64,000 nt of DNA from Cladorhizidae sp. MBARI D1340-BT2 (GCA_028752905.1 JAQNBH010000010.1:12898484-12962483); one strand, 5' to 3'; positions 38,401 through 53,220 are shown, counted from the stretch's first letter. Numbers and translations are program-made. The notes: generated from the letters alone by a model not told the origin.

Positions 38401-41400
38401 GCCATTGAGAGCCATCTTGATTGATGCAGGAGAACTGGAGTCATCCCTATGTGCTCATAACCATTGAGAGCCATCTTGATTGATGCAGGAGAACTGGAGT
38501 CATCCCTATGTACTCATAACCATTGAGAGCCATCTTGATTGATGCAGGAGAACTGGAGTCATCCCTATGTGCTCATAACAATTGAGAGCCATCTTGATTG
38601 ATGCAGGAGAACTGGAGTCATCCCTATGTGCTGAGCTCATAACCATTGAGAGCCAACTTGATTGATGCAGGAGAACTGGAATCATCCCTATGTACTCATA
38701 ACCATTGAGAGCCATCTTGATTGATGCAGGAGAACTGGAGTCATCCCTATGTACTCATAACCATTGAGAGCCATCTTGATTGAAGCAGGAGAACTGGAGT
38801 CATCCCTATGTGCTCATAACCATTGAGAGCCATCTTGATTGATTCAGGAGAACTGGAGTCATCCCTATGTGCTCATAACCATTGAGAGCCATCTTGATTG
38901 ATGCAGGAGAACTGGAGTCATCCCTATGTGCTAATAACCATTGAGAGCCATCTTGATTGATGCAGGAGAACTGGAGTCATCCCTATGTGCTCATAACCAT
39001 TGAGAGCCATCTTGATTGATGCAGGAGAACTGGAGTCATCCCTATGTGCTCATAACCATTGAGAGCCATCTTGATTGATGCTGGAGAACTGGAGTCATCC
39101 CTATGTGCTCATAACCATTGAGAGCCATCTTGATTGATGCTGGAGAACTGGAGTCATCCCTATGTGCTCATAACCATTGAGAGCCATCTTGATTGATGCA
39201 GGAGAACTGGAGTCATCCCTATGTGCTCATAACCATTGAGAGCCATCTTGATTGATGCAGGAGGAGAACTTGAGTCATCCCTATGTACTCATAACCATTG
39301 AGAGCCATCTTGATTGATGCTGGAGAACTGGAGTCATCGCTATGTGGTCATAACCATTGAGAGCCATCTCGATTGATGCAGGAGAACTGGAGTCATCCCT
39401 ATGTACTCATAACCATTGAGAGACATCTTGATTGATGCAGGAGAACTGGAGTCATCCCTATGTGCTCATAACCATTGAGAGCCATCTTGATTGATGCAGG
39501 AGAACTGGAGTCATCCCTATGTGCTCATAACCACTGAGAGCCATCTTGATTGATGCAGGAGAACTGGAGTCATCCCTATGTGCTCATAACCATTGAGAGC
39601 CATCTTGATTGATGCAGGAGAACTGGAGTCATCCCTATGTGCTCATAACCATTGAGAGCCATCTTGATTGATGCAGGAGAACTGGAGTCATCCCTATGTG
39701 CTCATAACCATTGAGAGCCATCTTGATTGATGCAGGAGAACTGGAGTCATCCCTATGTGCTCATAACCATTGAGAGCCATCTTGATTGATGCAGGAGAAC
39801 TGGAGTCATCCCTATGTGCTCATAACCATTGAGAGCCATCTTGATTGATGCAGGAGAACTGGAGTCATCCCTATGTGCTCATAACCATTGAGAGCCTTCT
39901 TGATTGATGCAGGAGAACTGGAGTCATCCCTATGTGCTCATAACCATTGAGAGCCATCTTGATTGATGCAGGAGAACTGGAGTCATCCCTATGTGCTCAT
40001 AGCCATTGAGAGCCATCTTGATTGATGCAGGAGAACTGGAGTCATCCCTATGTGCTCGTAACCATTGAGAGCCATCTTGATTGATGCAGGAGAACTGGAG
40101 TCATCCCTATGTGCTCATAACCATTGAGAGCCTTCTTGATTGATGCAGGAGAACTCGAGTCATCCCTATGTACTCATAACAATTGAGAGCCATCTTGATT
40201 GATGCAGGAGAACTGGAGTCATCCCTATGTGCTGAGCTCATAACCATTGAGAGACAACTTGATTGATGCAGGAGAACTGGAGTCATCCCTATGTGCTCAT
40301 AACCATTGAGAGCCATCTTGATTGATGCAGGAGAACTGGAGTCATCCCTATGTGCTCATAACCATTGAGAGCCATCTTGATTGATGCAGGAGAACTGGAG
40401 TCATCCCTATGTGCTCATAACCATTGAGAGCCATCTTGATTGATGCAGGAGAACTGGAGTCATCCCTATGTGCTCATAACCATTGAGAGCCATCTTGATT
40501 GATGCAGGAGAACTGGAGTCATCCCTATGTGCTCATAACCATTGAGAGCCTTCTTGATTGATGCAGGAGAACTGGAGTCATCCCTATGTGCTCATAACCA
40601 TTGAGAGCCATCTTGATTGATGCAGGAGAACTGGAGTCATCCCTATGTGCTCATAGCCATTGAGAGCCATCTTGATTGATGCAGGAGAACTGGAGTCATC
40701 CCTATGTGCTCGTAACCATTGAGAGCCATCTTGATTGATGCAGGAGAACTGGAGTCATCCCTATGTGCTCATAACCATTGAGAGCCTTCTTGATTGATGC
40801 AGGAGAACTCGAGTCATCCCTATGTACTCATAACAATTGAGAGCCATCTTGATTGATGCAGGAGAACTGGAGTCATCCCTATGTGCTGAGCTCATAACCA
40901 TTGAGAGACAACTTGATTGATGCAGGAGAACTGGAGTCATCCCTATGTGCTCATAACCATTGAGAGCCATCTTGATTGATGCAGGAGAACTGGAGTCATC
41001 CCTATGTGCTCATAACCATTGAGAGCCATCTTGATTGATGCAGGAGAACTGGAGTCATCCCTATGTGCTCATAACCATTGAGAGCCATCTTGATTGATGC
41101 AGGAGAACTGGAGTCATCCCTATGTGCTCATAACCATTGAGAGCCATCTTGATTGATGCAGGAGAACTGGAGTCATCCCTATGTGCTCATAACCATTGAG
41201 AGCCATCTTGATTGATGCAGGAGAACTGGAGTCATCCCTATGTGCTCATAACCATTGAGAGCCATCTTGATTGATGCAGGAGAACTGGAGTCATCCCTAT
41301 GTGCTCATAACCATTGAGAGCCATCTTGATTGATGCAGGAGAACTGGAGTCATCCCTATGTGCTCATAACCATTGAGAGCCTTCTTGATTGATGCAGGAG

Positions 41401-42172
41401 AACTGGAGTCATCCCTATGTGCTCATAACCATTGAGAGCCATCTTGATTGATGCAGGAGAACTGGAGTCATCCCTATGTGCTCATAGCCATTGAGAGCCA
41501 TCTTGATTGATGCAGGAGAACTGGAGTCATCCCTATGTGCTCATAACCATTGAGAGCCATCTTGATTGATGCAGGAGAACTGGAGTCATCCCTATGTGCT
41601 CATAACCATTGAGAGCCATCTTGATTGATGCAGGAGAACTGGAGTCATCCCTATGTGCTCATAACCATTGAGAGCCTTCTTGATTGATGCAGGAGAACTC
41701 GAGTCATCCCTATGTACTCATAACAATTGAGAGCCATCTTGATTGATGCAGGAGAACTGGAGTCATCCCTATGTGCTGAGCTCATAACCTTTGAGAGCCA
41801 ACTTGATTGATGCAGGAGAACTGGAGTCATCCCTATGTACTCATAACCATTGAGAGCCATCTTGATTGATGCAGGAGAACTGGAGTCATCCCTATGTGCT
41901 CATAACCATTGAGAGCCTTCTTGATTGATGCAGGAGAACTCGAGTCATCCCTATGTACTCATAACAATTGAGAGCCATCTTGATTGATGCAGGAGAACTG
42001 GAGTCATCCCTATGTGCTGAGCTGATAACCTTTGAGAGCCAACTTGATTGATGCAGGAGAACTGGAGTCATCCCTATGTACTCATAACCATTGAGAGCCA
42101 TCTTGATTGATGCAGGAGAACTGGAGTCATCCCTATGTACTCATAACCATTGAGAGCCATCTTGATTGATGC
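35488..42172. repeat. 6,685-bp tandem segmental duplication, copy 1
   Basis: Direct tandem partner of 42,173-48,857. Shared sequence runs 35,488-42,231 against 42,173-48,916, so a single 59-bp monomer overlaps at the junction. Markers compared: gatgctagaac (35,543), 50-mers (35,637 and 35,881), the +GC copy gatgcgcagg (near 36,588), six 64-mers (37,507; 38,633; 40,234; 40,888; 41,778; 42,019), tgtggtca, ccactgag, gtgctcgt and ctcatagcc. All lie exactly 6,685 bp apart and I found no difference. The unit contains a nested 654-bp repeat. Confidence 0.94.
39663..40970. repeat. Nested 654-bp tandem repeat (two copies)
   Basis: An 11-monomer unit (10 x 59 + 64 = 654 bp) occurs twice: ccttcttg 39,895 / 40,549; gtgctcgt 40,052 / 40,706; 64-mer 40,234 / 40,888, both with gagagacaacttg after the insertion. 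The left edge is approximate because consensus monomers carry no marks. The same doublet is present in the second 6,685-bp copy (46,348-47,655), so the 654-bp duplication is older than the 6,685-bp one. A single copy of the arrangement is at about 58.4-58.8 kb. Confidence 0.88.
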
Positions 42173-45100
42173 AGGAGAACTGGAGTCATCCCTATGTACT
42201 CATAACCATTGAGAGCCATCTTGATTGATGCTAGAACTGGAGTCATCCCTATGTGCTCATAACCATTGAGAGCCATCTTGATTGATACAGGAGAACTGGA
42301 GTCATCCCTATGTGCTCATAAGCCATCTTGATTGATGCAGGAGAACTGGAGTCATCCCTATGTGCTCATAACCATTGAGAGCCATCTTGATTGATGCAGG
42401 AGAACTGGAGTCATCCCTATGTGCTCATAACCATTGAGAGCCATCTTGATTGATGCAGGAGAACTGGAGTCATCCCTATGTGCTCATAACCATTGAGAGC
42501 CATCTTGATTGATGCAGGAGAACTGGAGTCATCCCTATGTGCTCATAACCATTGAGAGCCATCTTGATAGAACTGGAGTCATCCCTATGTGCTCATAACC
42601 ATTGAGAGCCATCTTGATTGATGCAGGAGAACTGGAGTCATCCCTATGTGCTCATAACCATTGAGAGCCATCTTGATTGATGCAGGAGAACTGGAGTCAT
42701 CCCTATGTGCTCATAACCATTGAGAGCCATCTTGATTGATGCAGGAGAACTGGAGTCATCCCTATGTGCTCATAACCATTGAGAGCCATCTTGATTGATT
42801 CAGGAGAACTGGAGTCATCCCTATGTGCTCATAACCATTGAGAGCCATCTTGATTGATGCAGGAGAACTGGAGTCATCCCTATGTGCTCATAACCATTGA
42901 GAGCCATCTTGATTGATGCAGGAGAACTGGAGTCATCCCTATGTGCTCATAACCATTGAGAGCCATCTTTATTGATGCAGGAGAACTGGAGTCATCCCTA
43001 TGTGCTCATAACCATTGAGAGCCATCTTTATTGATGCAGGAGGAGAACTGGAGTCATCCCTATGTACTCATAACCATTGAGAGCCATCTTGATTGATGCT
43101 GGAGAACTGGAGTCATCCCTATGTACTCATAACCATTGAGAGCCATCTTGATTGATGCAGGAGAACTGGAGTCATCCCTATGTGCTCATAACCATTGAGA
43201 GCCATCTTGATTGATGCAGGAGAACTGGAGTCATCCCTATGTGCTAATAACCATTGAGAGCCATCTTGATTGATGCGCAGGAGAACTGGTGTCATCCCTA
43301 TGTACTCATAACCATTGAGAGCCATCTTGATTGATGCAGGAGAACTGGAGTCATCCCTATGTACTCATAACCATTGAGAGACATCTTGATTGATGCAGGA
43401 GAACTGGAGTCATCCCTATGTGCTCATAACCATTGAGAGCCATCTTGATTGATGCAGGAGAACTGGAGTCATCCCTATGTGCTCATAACCATTGAGAGCC
43501 ATCTTGATTGATGCAGGAGAACTGGAGTCATCCCTATGTGCTCATAACCATTGAGAGCCATCTTGATTGATGCAGGAGAACTGGAGTCATCCCTATGTGC
43601 TCATAACCATTGAGAGCCATCTTGATTGATGCAGGAGAACTGGAGTCATCCCTATGTGCTCATAACCATTGAGAGCCATCTTGATTGATGCAGGAGAACT
43701 GGAGTCATCCCTATGTGCTCATAACCATTGAGAGCCATCTTGATTGATGCAGGAGAACTGGAGTCATCCCTATGTGCTCATAACCATTGAGAGCCTTCTT
43801 GATTGATGCAGGAGAACTGGAGTCATCCCTATGTGCTCATAACCATTGAGAGCCATCTTGATTGATGCAGGAGAACTGGAGTCATCCCTATGTGCTCATA
43901 GCCATTGAGAGCCATCTTGATTGATGCAGGAGAACTGGAGTCATCCCTATGTGCTCATAACCATTGAGAGCCATCTTGATTGATGCAGGAGAACTGGAGT
44001 CATCCCTATGTACTCATAACCATTGAGAGCCATCTTGATTGATGCAGGAGAACTGGAGTCATCCCTATGTGCTCATAACCATTGAGAGCCTTCTTGATTG
44101 ATGCAGGAGAACTCGAGTCATCCCTATGTACTCATAACAATTGAGAGCCATCTTGATTGATGCAGGAGAACTGGAGTCATCCCTATGTGCTGAGCTCATA
44201 ACCTTTGAGAGCCAACTTGATTGATGCAGGAGAACTGGAGTCATCCCTATGTACTCATAACCATTGAGAGCCATCTTGATTGATGCAGGAGAACTGGAGT
44301 CATCCCTATGTACTCATAACAATTGAGAGCCATCTTGATTGATGCAGGAGAACTGGAGTCATCCCTATGTGCTCATAACCATTGAGAGCCATCTTGATTG
44401 ATGCAGGAGAACTGGAGTCATCCCTATGTACTCATAACCATTGAGAGCCATCTTGATTGATGCAGGAGAACTGGAGTCATCCCTATGTACTCATAACCAT
44501 TGAGAGCCATCTTGATTGATGCAGGAGAACTGGAGTCATCCCTATGTACTCATAACCATTGAGAGACATCTTGATTGATGCAGGAGAACTGGAGTCATCC
44601 CTATGTGCTCATAACCATTGAGAGCCATCTTGATTGATGCAGGAGAACTGGAGTCATCCCTATGTGCTCATAACCATTGAGAGCCATCTTGATTGATGCA
44701 GGAGAACTGGAGTCATCCCTATGTGCTCATAACCATTGAGAGCCATCTTGATTGATGCAGGAGAACTGGAGTCATCCCTATGTGCTCATAACCATTGAGA
44801 GCCAACTTGATTGATGCAGGAGAACTGGAGTCATCCCTATGTGCTCATAACCATTGAGAGCCATCTTGATTGATGCAGGAGAACTGGAGTCATCCCTATG
44901 TGCTCATAACCATTGAGAGCCATCTTGATTGATGCAGGAGAACTGGAGTCATCCCTATGTGCTCATAACCATTGAGAGCCTTCTTGATTGATGCAGGAGA
45001 ACTGGAGTCATCCCTATGTGCTCATAACCATTGAGAGCCATCTTGATTGATGCAGGAGAACTGGAGTCATCCCTATGTGCTCATAGCCATTGAGAGCCAT

Positions 45101-48100
45101 CTTGATTGATGCAGGAGAACTGGAGTCATCCCTATGTGCTCATAACCATTGAGAGCCATCTTGATTGATGCAGGAGAACTGGAGTCATCCCTATGTACTC
45201 ATAACCATTGAGAGCCATCTTGATTGATGCAGGAGAACTGGAGTCATCCCTATGTGCTCATAACAATTGAGAGCCATCTTGATTGATGCAGGAGAACTGG
45301 AGTCATCCCTATGTGCTGAGCTCATAACCATTGAGAGCCAACTTGATTGATGCAGGAGAACTGGAATCATCCCTATGTACTCATAACCATTGAGAGCCAT
45401 CTTGATTGATGCAGGAGAACTGGAGTCATCCCTATGTACTCATAACCATTGAGAGCCATCTTGATTGAAGCAGGAGAACTGGAGTCATCCCTATGTGCTC
45501 ATAACCATTGAGAGCCATCTTGATTGATTCAGGAGAACTGGAGTCATCCCTATGTGCTCATAACCATTGAGAGCCATCTTGATTGATGCAGGAGAACTGG
45601 AGTCATCCCTATGTGCTAATAACCATTGAGAGCCATCTTGATTGATGCAGGAGAACTGGAGTCATCCCTATGTGCTCATAACCATTGAGAGCCATCTTGA
45701 TTGATGCAGGAGAACTGGAGTCATCCCTATGTGCTCATAACCATTGAGAGCCATCTTGATTGATGCTGGAGAACTGGAGTCATCCCTATGTGCTCATAAC
45801 CATTGAGAGCCATCTTGATTGATGCTGGAGAACTGGAGTCATCCCTATGTGCTCATAACCATTGAGAGCCATCTTGATTGATGCAGGAGAACTGGAGTCA
45901 TCCCTATGTGCTCATAACCATTGAGAGCCATCTTGATTGATGCAGGAGGAGAACTTGAGTCATCCCTATGTACTCATAACCATTGAGAGCCATCTTGATT
46001 GATGCTGGAGAACTGGAGTCATCGCTATGTGGTCATAACCATTGAGAGCCATCTCGATTGATGCAGGAGAACTGGAGTCATCCCTATGTACTCATAACCA
46101 TTGAGAGACATCTTGATTGATGCAGGAGAACTGGAGTCATCCCTATGTGCTCATAACCATTGAGAGCCATCTTGATTGATGCAGGAGAACTGGAGTCATC
46201 CCTATGTGCTCATAACCACTGAGAGCCATCTTGATTGATGCAGGAGAACTGGAGTCATCCCTATGTGCTCATAACCATTGAGAGCCATCTTGATTGATGC
46301 AGGAGAACTGGAGTCATCCCTATGTGCTCATAACCATTGAGAGCCATCTTGATTGATGCAGGAGAACTGGAGTCATCCCTATGTGCTCATAACCATTGAG
46401 AGCCATCTTGATTGATGCAGGAGAACTGGAGTCATCCCTATGTGCTCATAACCATTGAGAGCCATCTTGATTGATGCAGGAGAACTGGAGTCATCCCTAT
46501 GTGCTCATAACCATTGAGAGCCATCTTGATTGATGCAGGAGAACTGGAGTCATCCCTATGTGCTCATAACCATTGAGAGCCTTCTTGATTGATGCAGGAG
46601 AACTGGAGTCATCCCTATGTGCTCATAACCATTGAGAGCCATCTTGATTGATGCAGGAGAACTGGAGTCATCCCTATGTGCTCATAGCCATTGAGAGCCA
46701 TCTTGATTGATGCAGGAGAACTGGAGTCATCCCTATGTGCTCGTAACCATTGAGAGCCATCTTGATTGATGCAGGAGAACTGGAGTCATCCCTATGTGCT
46801 CATAACCATTGAGAGCCTTCTTGATTGATGCAGGAGAACTCGAGTCATCCCTATGTACTCATAACAATTGAGAGCCATCTTGATTGATGCAGGAGAACTG
46901 GAGTCATCCCTATGTGCTGAGCTCATAACCATTGAGAGACAACTTGATTGATGCAGGAGAACTGGAGTCATCCCTATGTGCTCATAACCATTGAGAGCCA
47001 TCTTGATTGATGCAGGAGAACTGGAGTCATCCCTATGTGCTCATAACCATTGAGAGCCATCTTGATTGATGCAGGAGAACTGGAGTCATCCCTATGTGCT
47101 CATAACCATTGAGAGCCATCTTGATTGATGCAGGAGAACTGGAGTCATCCCTATGTGCTCATAACCATTGAGAGCCATCTTGATTGATGCAGGAGAACTG
47201 GAGTCATCCCTATGTGCTCATAACCATTGAGAGCCTTCTTGATTGATGCAGGAGAACTGGAGTCATCCCTATGTGCTCATAACCATTGAGAGCCATCTTG
47301 ATTGATGCAGGAGAACTGGAGTCATCCCTATGTGCTCATAGCCATTGAGAGCCATCTTGATTGATGCAGGAGAACTGGAGTCATCCCTATGTGCTCGTAA
47401 CCATTGAGAGCCATCTTGATTGATGCAGGAGAACTGGAGTCATCCCTATGTGCTCATAACCATTGAGAGCCTTCTTGATTGATGCAGGAGAACTCGAGTC
47501 ATCCCTATGTACTCATAACAATTGAGAGCCATCTTGATTGATGCAGGAGAACTGGAGTCATCCCTATGTGCTGAGCTCATAACCATTGAGAGACAACTTG
47601 ATTGATGCAGGAGAACTGGAGTCATCCCTATGTGCTCATAACCATTGAGAGCCATCTTGATTGATGCAGGAGAACTGGAGTCATCCCTATGTGCTCATAA
47701 CCATTGAGAGCCATCTTGATTGATGCAGGAGAACTGGAGTCATCCCTATGTGCTCATAACCATTGAGAGCCATCTTGATTGATGCAGGAGAACTGGAGTC
47801 ATCCCTATGTGCTCATAACCATTGAGAGCCATCTTGATTGATGCAGGAGAACTGGAGTCATCCCTATGTGCTCATAACCATTGAGAGCCATCTTGATTGA
47901 TGCAGGAGAACTGGAGTCATCCCTATGTGCTCATAACCATTGAGAGCCATCTTGATTGATGCAGGAGAACTGGAGTCATCCCTATGTGCTCATAACCATT
48001 GAGAGCCATCTTGATTGATGCAGGAGAACTGGAGTCATCCCTATGTGCTCATAACCATTGAGAGCCTTCTTGATTGATGCAGGAGAACTGGAGTCATCCC

Positions 48101-48916
48101 TATGTGCTCATAACCATTGAGAGCCATCTTGATTGATGCAGGAGAACTGGAGTCATCCCTATGTGCTCATAGCCATTGAGAGCCATCTTGATTGATGCAG
48201 GAGAACTGGAGTCATCCCTATGTGCTCATAACCATTGAGAGCCATCTTGATTGATGCAGGAGAACTGGAGTCATCCCTATGTGCTCATAACCATTGAGAG
48301 CCATCTTGATTGATGCAGGAGAACTGGAGTCATCCCTATGTGCTCATAACCATTGAGAGCCTTCTTGATTGATGCAGGAGAACTCGAGTCATCCCTATGT
48401 ACTCATAACAATTGAGAGCCATCTTGATTGATGCAGGAGAACTGGAGTCATCCCTATGTGCTGAGCTCATAACCTTTGAGAGCCAACTTGATTGATGCAG
48501 GAGAACTGGAGTCATCCCTATGTACTCATAACCATTGAGAGCCATCTTGATTGATGCAGGAGAACTGGAGTCATCCCTATGTGCTCATAACCATTGAGAG
48601 CCTTCTTGATTGATGCAGGAGAACTCGAGTCATCCCTATGTACTCATAACAATTGAGAGCCATCTTGATTGATGCAGGAGAACTGGAGTCATCCCTATGT
48701 GCTGAGCTGATAACCTTTGAGAGCCAACTTGATTGATGCAGGAGAACTGGAGTCATCCCTATGTACTCATAACCATTGAGAGCCATCTTGATTGATGCAG
48801 GAGAACTGGAGTCATCCCTATGTACTCATAACCATTGAGAGCCATCTTGATTGATGCAGGAGAACTGGAGTCATCCCTATGTACTCATAACCATTGAGAG
48901 CCATCTTGATTGATGC
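42173..48916. repeat. 6,685-bp tandem segmental duplication, copy 2
   Basis: Repeats the preceding unit at every marker checked (gatgctagaac 42,228; 50-mers 42,322 and 42,566; 64-mers 44,192, 45,318, 46,919, 47,573, 48,463 and 48,704). It includes the rare gagctgat form of the 64-mer, found only at 42,019 and 48,704. It diverges at 48,917, where copy 1's continuation has gctagaac and this has gcaggag. The apparent identity over 6.7 kb means either a very recent duplication or a duplication made by the assembly. Confidence 0.94.
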
Positions 48917-50640
48917 AGGAGAACTGGAGTCATCCCTATGTGCTCATAACCATTGAGAGCCATCTTGATTGATGCAGGAGAACTGGAGTCATCCCTATGT
49001 GCTCATAACCATTGAGAGCCATCTTGATTGATGCAGGAGAACTGGAGTCATCCCTATGTGCTCATAACCATTGAGAGCCATCTTGATTGATGCAGGAGAA
49101 CTGGAGTCATCCCTATGTGCTCATAACCATTGAGAGCCATCTTGATTGATGCAGGAGAACTGGAGTCATCCCTATGTGCTCATAACCATTGAGAGCCATC
49201 TTGATTGATGCAGGAGAACTGGAGTCATCCCTATGTGCTCATAACCATTGAGAGCCTTCTTGATTGATGCAGGAGAACTGGAGTCATCCCTATATGCTCA
49301 TAACCATTGAGAGCCATCATGATTGATGCAGGAGAACTGGAGTCATCCCTATGTGCTCATAGCCATTGAGAGCCATCTTGATTGATGCAGGAGAACTGGA
49401 GTCATCCCTATGTGCTCATAACCATTGAGAGCCATCTTGATTGATGCAGGAGAACTGGAGTCATCCCTATGTACTCATAACCATTGAGAGCCATCTTGAT
49501 TGATGCAGGAGAACTGGAGTCATCCCTATGTGCTCATAACCATTGAGAGCCTTCTTGATTGATGCAGGAGAACTCGAGTCATCCCTATGTACTCATAACA
49601 ATTGAGAGCCATCTTGATTGATGCAGGAGAACTGGAGTCATCCCTATGTGCTGAGCTCATAACCATTGAGAGCCAACTTGATTGATGCAGGAGAACTGGA
49701 ATCATCCCTATGTACTCATAACCATTGAGAGCCATCTTGATTGATGCAGGAGAACTGGAGTCATCCCTATGTACTCATAACCATTGAGAGCCATCTTGAT
49801 TGAAGCAGGAGAACTGGAGTCATCCCTATGTGCTCATAACCATTGAGAGCCATCTTGATTGATTCAGGAGAACTGGAGTCATCCCTATGTGCTCATAACC
49901 ATTGAGAGCCATCTTGATTGATGCAGGAGAACTGGAGTCATCCCTATGTGCTAATAACCATTGAGAGCCATCTTGATTGATGCAGGAGAACTGGAGTCAT
50001 CCCTATGTGCTCATAACCATTGAGAGCCATCTTGATTGATGCAGGAGAACTGGAGTCATCCCTATGTACTCATAACCATTGAGAGACATCTTGATTGATG
50101 CAGGAGAACTGGAGTCATCCCTATGTGCTCATAACCATTGAGAGCCATCTTGATTGATGCAGCAGAACTGGAGTCATCCCTATGTGCTCATAACCATTGA
50201 GAGCCATCTTGATTGATGCTGGAGAACTGGAGTCATCCCTATGTGCTCATAACCATTGAGAGCCATCTTGATTGATGCAGGAGAACTGGAGTCATCCCTA
50301 TGTGCTCATAACCATTGAGAGCCATCTTGATTGATGCAGGAGGAGAACTGGAGTCATCCCTATGTACTCATAACCATTGAGAGCCATCTTGATTGATGCT
50401 GGAGAACTGGAGTCATCCCTATGTGCTCATAACCATTGAGAGCCATCTTGATTGATACAGGAGAACTGGAGTCATCCCTATGTACTCATAACCATTGAGA
50501 GCCATCTTGATTGATACAGGAGAACTGGAGTCATCCCTATGTACTCATAACCATTGAGAGCCATCTTGATTGATGCAGGAGAACTGGAGTCATCCCTATG
50601 TGCTCATAACCATTGAGAGCCATCTTGATTGATGCAGGAG
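48917..50640. repeat. Transition block after the 6,685-bp duplication
   Basis: Consensus monomers, then a ccttcttg copy (near 49,254) with private tatatgctc and catcatgat changes. A ctcatagcc copy and the SacI-type trimer (64-mer at 49,653) follow. Then come gaatcatcc, gaagcagg, gattcagg and gctaataa in the order seen at 30.2-30.5 kb (offset 19,473). From 50,060 it departs: a gtactc/gagagacatc copy, gcagcag, gatgctgg, +GAG and two gatacagg copies. No gene. Confidence 0.82.
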
Positions 50641-53220
50641 AACTGGAGTCATCCCTATGAACTCATAACCATTGAGAGCTATCTTGATTGATACAGGATA
50701 ACTGGAGTCATCCCTATGTGCTCATAACCATTGAGAGCCATCTTGATTGATGCAGGAGAACTGGAGTCATCCCTATGTACTCATAACCATTGAGAGCCAT
50801 CTTGATTGATGCAGGAGAACTGGAGTCATCCCTATGTACTCATAACCATTGAGAGTCATCTTGATTGATGCAGGAGAACTGGAGTCATCCCTATGTGCTC
50901 ATAACCATATTGAGAGCCATCTTGATTGATGCAGGAGAACTGGAGTCATCCCTATGTGCTCATAACCATTGAGAGCCATCTTGATTGATGCAGGAGAACT
51001 GGAGTCATCCCTATGTGCTCATAACCATTGAGAGCCATCTTGATTGATGCAGGAGAACTGGAGTCATCCCTATGTGCTCATAACCATTGAGAGCCATCTT
51101 GATTGATGCAGGTGAACTGGAGTCATCCCTATGTGCTCATAACCATTGAGAGCCATCTTGATTGATGCAGGAGAACTGGAGTCATCCCTATGTGCTCATA
51201 ACCATTGAGAGCCACCTTGATTGATGCAGGAGAACTGGAGTCATCCCTATGTGCTCATAACCATTGAGAGCCACCTTGATTGATGCAGGAGAACTGGAGT
51301 CATCCCTATGTGCTCATAACCATTGAGAGCCATCTTGATTGATGCAGGAGAACTGGAGTCATCCCTATGTGCTCATAACCATTGAGAGCCATCTTGATTG
51401 ATGCAGGAGAACTGGAGTCATCCCTATGTGCTCATAACCATTGAGAGCCATCTTGATTGATGCAGGAGAACTGGAGTCATCCCTATGTGCTCATAATCAT
51501 TGAGAGCCATCTTGATTGATGCAGGAGAACTGGAGTCATCCCTATGTGCTCATAACCATTGAGAGCCATCTTGATTGATGCAGGAGAACTGGAGTCATCC
51601 CTATGTGCTAATAACCATTGAGAGCCATCTTGATTGATGCAGGAGAACTGGAGTCATCCCTATGTGCTCATAACCATTGAGAGCCATCTTGATTGATGCA
51701 GGAGAACTGGAGTCATCCCTATGTGCTCATAACCATTGAGAGCCATCTTGATTGATGCAGGAGAACTGGAGTCATCCCTATGAACTCATAACCATTGAGA
51801 GCTATCTTGATTGATACAGGATAACTGGAGTCATCCCTATGTGCTCATAACCATTGAGAGCCATCTTGATTGATGCAGGAGAACTGGAGTCATCCCTATG
51901 TACTCATAACCATTGAGAGCCATCTTGATTGATGCAGGAGAACTGGAGTCATCCCTATGTACTCATAACCATTGAGAGTCATCTTGATTGATGCAGGAGA
52001 ACTGGAGTCATCCCTATGTGCTCATAACCATATTGAGAGCCATCTTGATTGATGCAGGAGAACTGGAGTCATCCCTATGTGCTCATAACCATTGAGAGCC
52101 ATCTTGATTGATGCAGGAGAACTGGAGTCATCCCTATGTGCTCATAACCATTGAGAGCCATCTTGATTGATGCAGGAGAACTGGAGTCATCCCTATGTGC
52201 TCATAACCATTGAGAGCCACATTGATTGATGCAGGAGAACTGGAGTCATCCCTATGTGCTCATAACCATTGAGAGCCATCTTGATTGATGCAGGAGAACT
52301 GGAGTCATCCCTATGAACTCATAACCATTGAGAGCTATCTTGATTGATACAGGATAACTGGAGTCATCCCTATGTGCTCATAACCATTGAGAGCCATCTT
52401 GATTGATGCAGGAGAACTGGAGTCATCCCTATGTACTCATAACCATTGAGAGCCATCTTGATTGATGCAGGAGAACTGGAGTCATCCCTATGTACTCATA
52501 ACCATTGAGAGTCATCTTGATTGATGCAGGAGAACTGGAGTCATCCCTATGTGCTCATAACCATATTGAGAGCCATCTTGATTGATGCAGGAGAACTGGA
52601 GTCATCCCTATGTGCTCATAACCATTGAGAGCCATCTTGATTGATGCAGGAGAACTGGAGTCATCCCTATGTGCTCATAACCATTGAGAGCCATCTTGAT
52701 TGATGCAGGAGAACTGGAGTCATCCCTATGTGCTCATAACCATTGAGAGCCACATTGATTGATGCAGGAGAACTGGAGTCATCCCTATGTGCTCATAACC
52801 ATTGAGAGCCACCTTGATTGATGCAGGAGAACTGGAGTCATCCCTATGTGCTCATAACCATTGAGAGCCACCTTGATTGATGCAGGAGAACTGGAGTCAT
52901 CCCTATGTGCTCATAACCATTGAGAGCCATCTTGATTGATGCAGGAGAACTGGAGTCATCCCTATGTGCTCATAACCATTGAGAGCCATCTTGATTGATG
53001 CAGGAGAACTGGAGTCATCCCTATGTGCTCATAACCATTGAGAGCCATCTTGATTGATGCAGGAGAACTGGAGTCATCCCTATGTGCTCATAACCATTGA
53101 GAGCCATCTTGATTGATGCAGGAGAACTGGAGTCATCCCTATGTGCTCATAACCATTGAGAGCCATCTTGATTGATGCAGGAGAACTGGAGTCATCCCTA
53201 TGTGCTCATAACCATTGAGA
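50641..53220. repeat. Right-end super-repeat, first part: tgaactc / +AT / ccacctt family
   Basis: A distinctive monomer reads ctatgaactc, gagctatc, gatacaggataactgg. It occurs at 50,659, 51,782 and 52,315, each followed about 247 bp later by a 61-mer with an AT insertion (ccatattgag at 50,906, 52,029 and 52,562). The two spacings are 1,123 bp (19 x 59 + 2) and 533 bp (9 x 59 + 2). Copies with gcaggtgaac (near 51,113), ccaccttg and ccacattg occur between them. The same family recurs from 58.9 kb with one fewer repetition. Confidence 0.9.
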
